A stretch of 64,000 nucleotides of DNA from Xestospongia muta. Lineage: Eukaryota; Porifera; Demospongiae; Haplosclerida; Petrosiidae. Of the stretch, positions 63,728 through 64,000 are shown in pieces; positions within the stretch are counted from its first letter, which is position 1; the number at the start of each line of letters is the position of its first letter. Position numbers and translations under genes: made by a program. The stretch is from contig OY848917.1 of NCBI GenBank assembly GCA_963693285.1, positions 15,748,192-15,812,191 on the forward strand, written 5' to 3'. The notes beneath the pieces were generated by a model. The model was not told the DNA's origin, ran no database searches, and saw nothing but the letters and a program-made list of their open reading frames with translations.

Positions 63728-64000
63728 ATGGGAGATTTTGAAGCATCTTTGTATTTCAAAGTACAGGCAATTTTTGTGAGATATCATAAAGGACTGACAG
63801 AACGAAATCTGAACCTGCCAACATGGTTGTTGATATTTTATACCATAGCTGTTAATTTATGCATTGATATTGGCTTCAATATTGCATTTGCTTTATCTAC
63901 AAGACCTGAAGAAGGAACATGCTGGGCTCCTATACCAGAAGAAAACAAAGCAGCTGCATATCAAATCTCTTTTGTTCACAATATAATATTCTTTATAGCT
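63728..64000 (+). CDS. SLC15/PTR2-like transporter, N-terminal part (runs off the window)
   Basis: Open from ATG 63728 to the window end (91 codons), no stops. It begins MGDFEASLYFKVQAIFVRYH, then LNLPTWLLIFYTIAVNL, DIGFNIAFAL, EEGTCWAPIPEEN and the start of a second TM helix. The order basic segment - TM1 - CW-P-P loop - TM2 matches the N-termini of dead copies B and C, and the CW-P motif lost in copy C is intact. It may be a live gene; the rest lies beyond the window. Confidence 0.75.
   Translation, partial: MGDFEASLYFKVQAIFVRYHKGLTERNLNLPTWLLIFYTIAVNLCIDIGFNIAFALSTRPEEGTCWAPIPEENKAAAYQISFVHNIIFFIA

Noticed and set aside
1..64000. tRNA or rRNA genes
   Set aside because: No cloverleaf with A/B boxes or conserved rRNA segment was noticed by eye; a tRNAscan-SE/Rfam run would be needed to exclude small RNA genes.

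Overview
This is metazoan genomic DNA, AT-rich, with many short introns (often 45-100 bp), one-domain-per-exon genes and many young duplications. The domain mix (an FCGBP-type IgGFc-binding receptor, SRCR, an adhesion GPCR, an ankyrin/ZU5/Death protein and clustered SLC15-like transporters) suggests a demosponge such as Amphimedon. That placement is inference; no marker gene is present.

Layout. 1-833 (+): last coding part of an SLC15/PTR2-type transporter. 2036-8043 (-): a nine-exon receptor reconstructed in frame (1566 aa): signal peptide, three near-identical IgGFc-binding-type domains separated by EGF modules, one TM helix and a tyrosine-rich tail. 8290-8650 (-): dead EGF exons. 9130-10870 (+): decayed transposon-derived gene. 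11640-13357 (-): SRCR pseudogene that keeps its signal peptide. 13966-17307 (-): adhesion GPCR, 20 phase-consistent exons, 5' end not found. 17395-18430: coiled-coil and Q/S-rich remnants. 18430-21385: no gene seen, short duplications.

21386-50919 (+): one gene of about 29.5 kb, ankyrin repeats - ZU5 - linker - Death domain - repetitive linker - C-terminal TM anchor (880 aa in the best model). Its introns hold about 27 copies of a ~480-bp satellite (24.0-41.5 kb), a ~3.2-kb inverted segment carrying a backwards ankyrin exon, and tandem copies of a two-exon ankyrin module. The last large intron holds a dead pogo-type transposase.

50.9-57.5 kb: repeats (a TIR element with an internal 321-bp duplication, a GATG/GATA minisatellite) and a beta-helix pseudogene. 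57.98-64.0 kb: an SLC15-like graveyard: two dead copies in tail-to-tail inversion, a third dead copy, and the intact start of another gene at the right edge. Two copies of a palindromic MITE lie between them.

The genes are not an operon. The shared theme is membrane receptors and a Death-domain protein built from duplicating exons, which fits recognition or innate-immune-like roles, but function is inferred from domains only. All exon models were made by eye from splice signals and phase.
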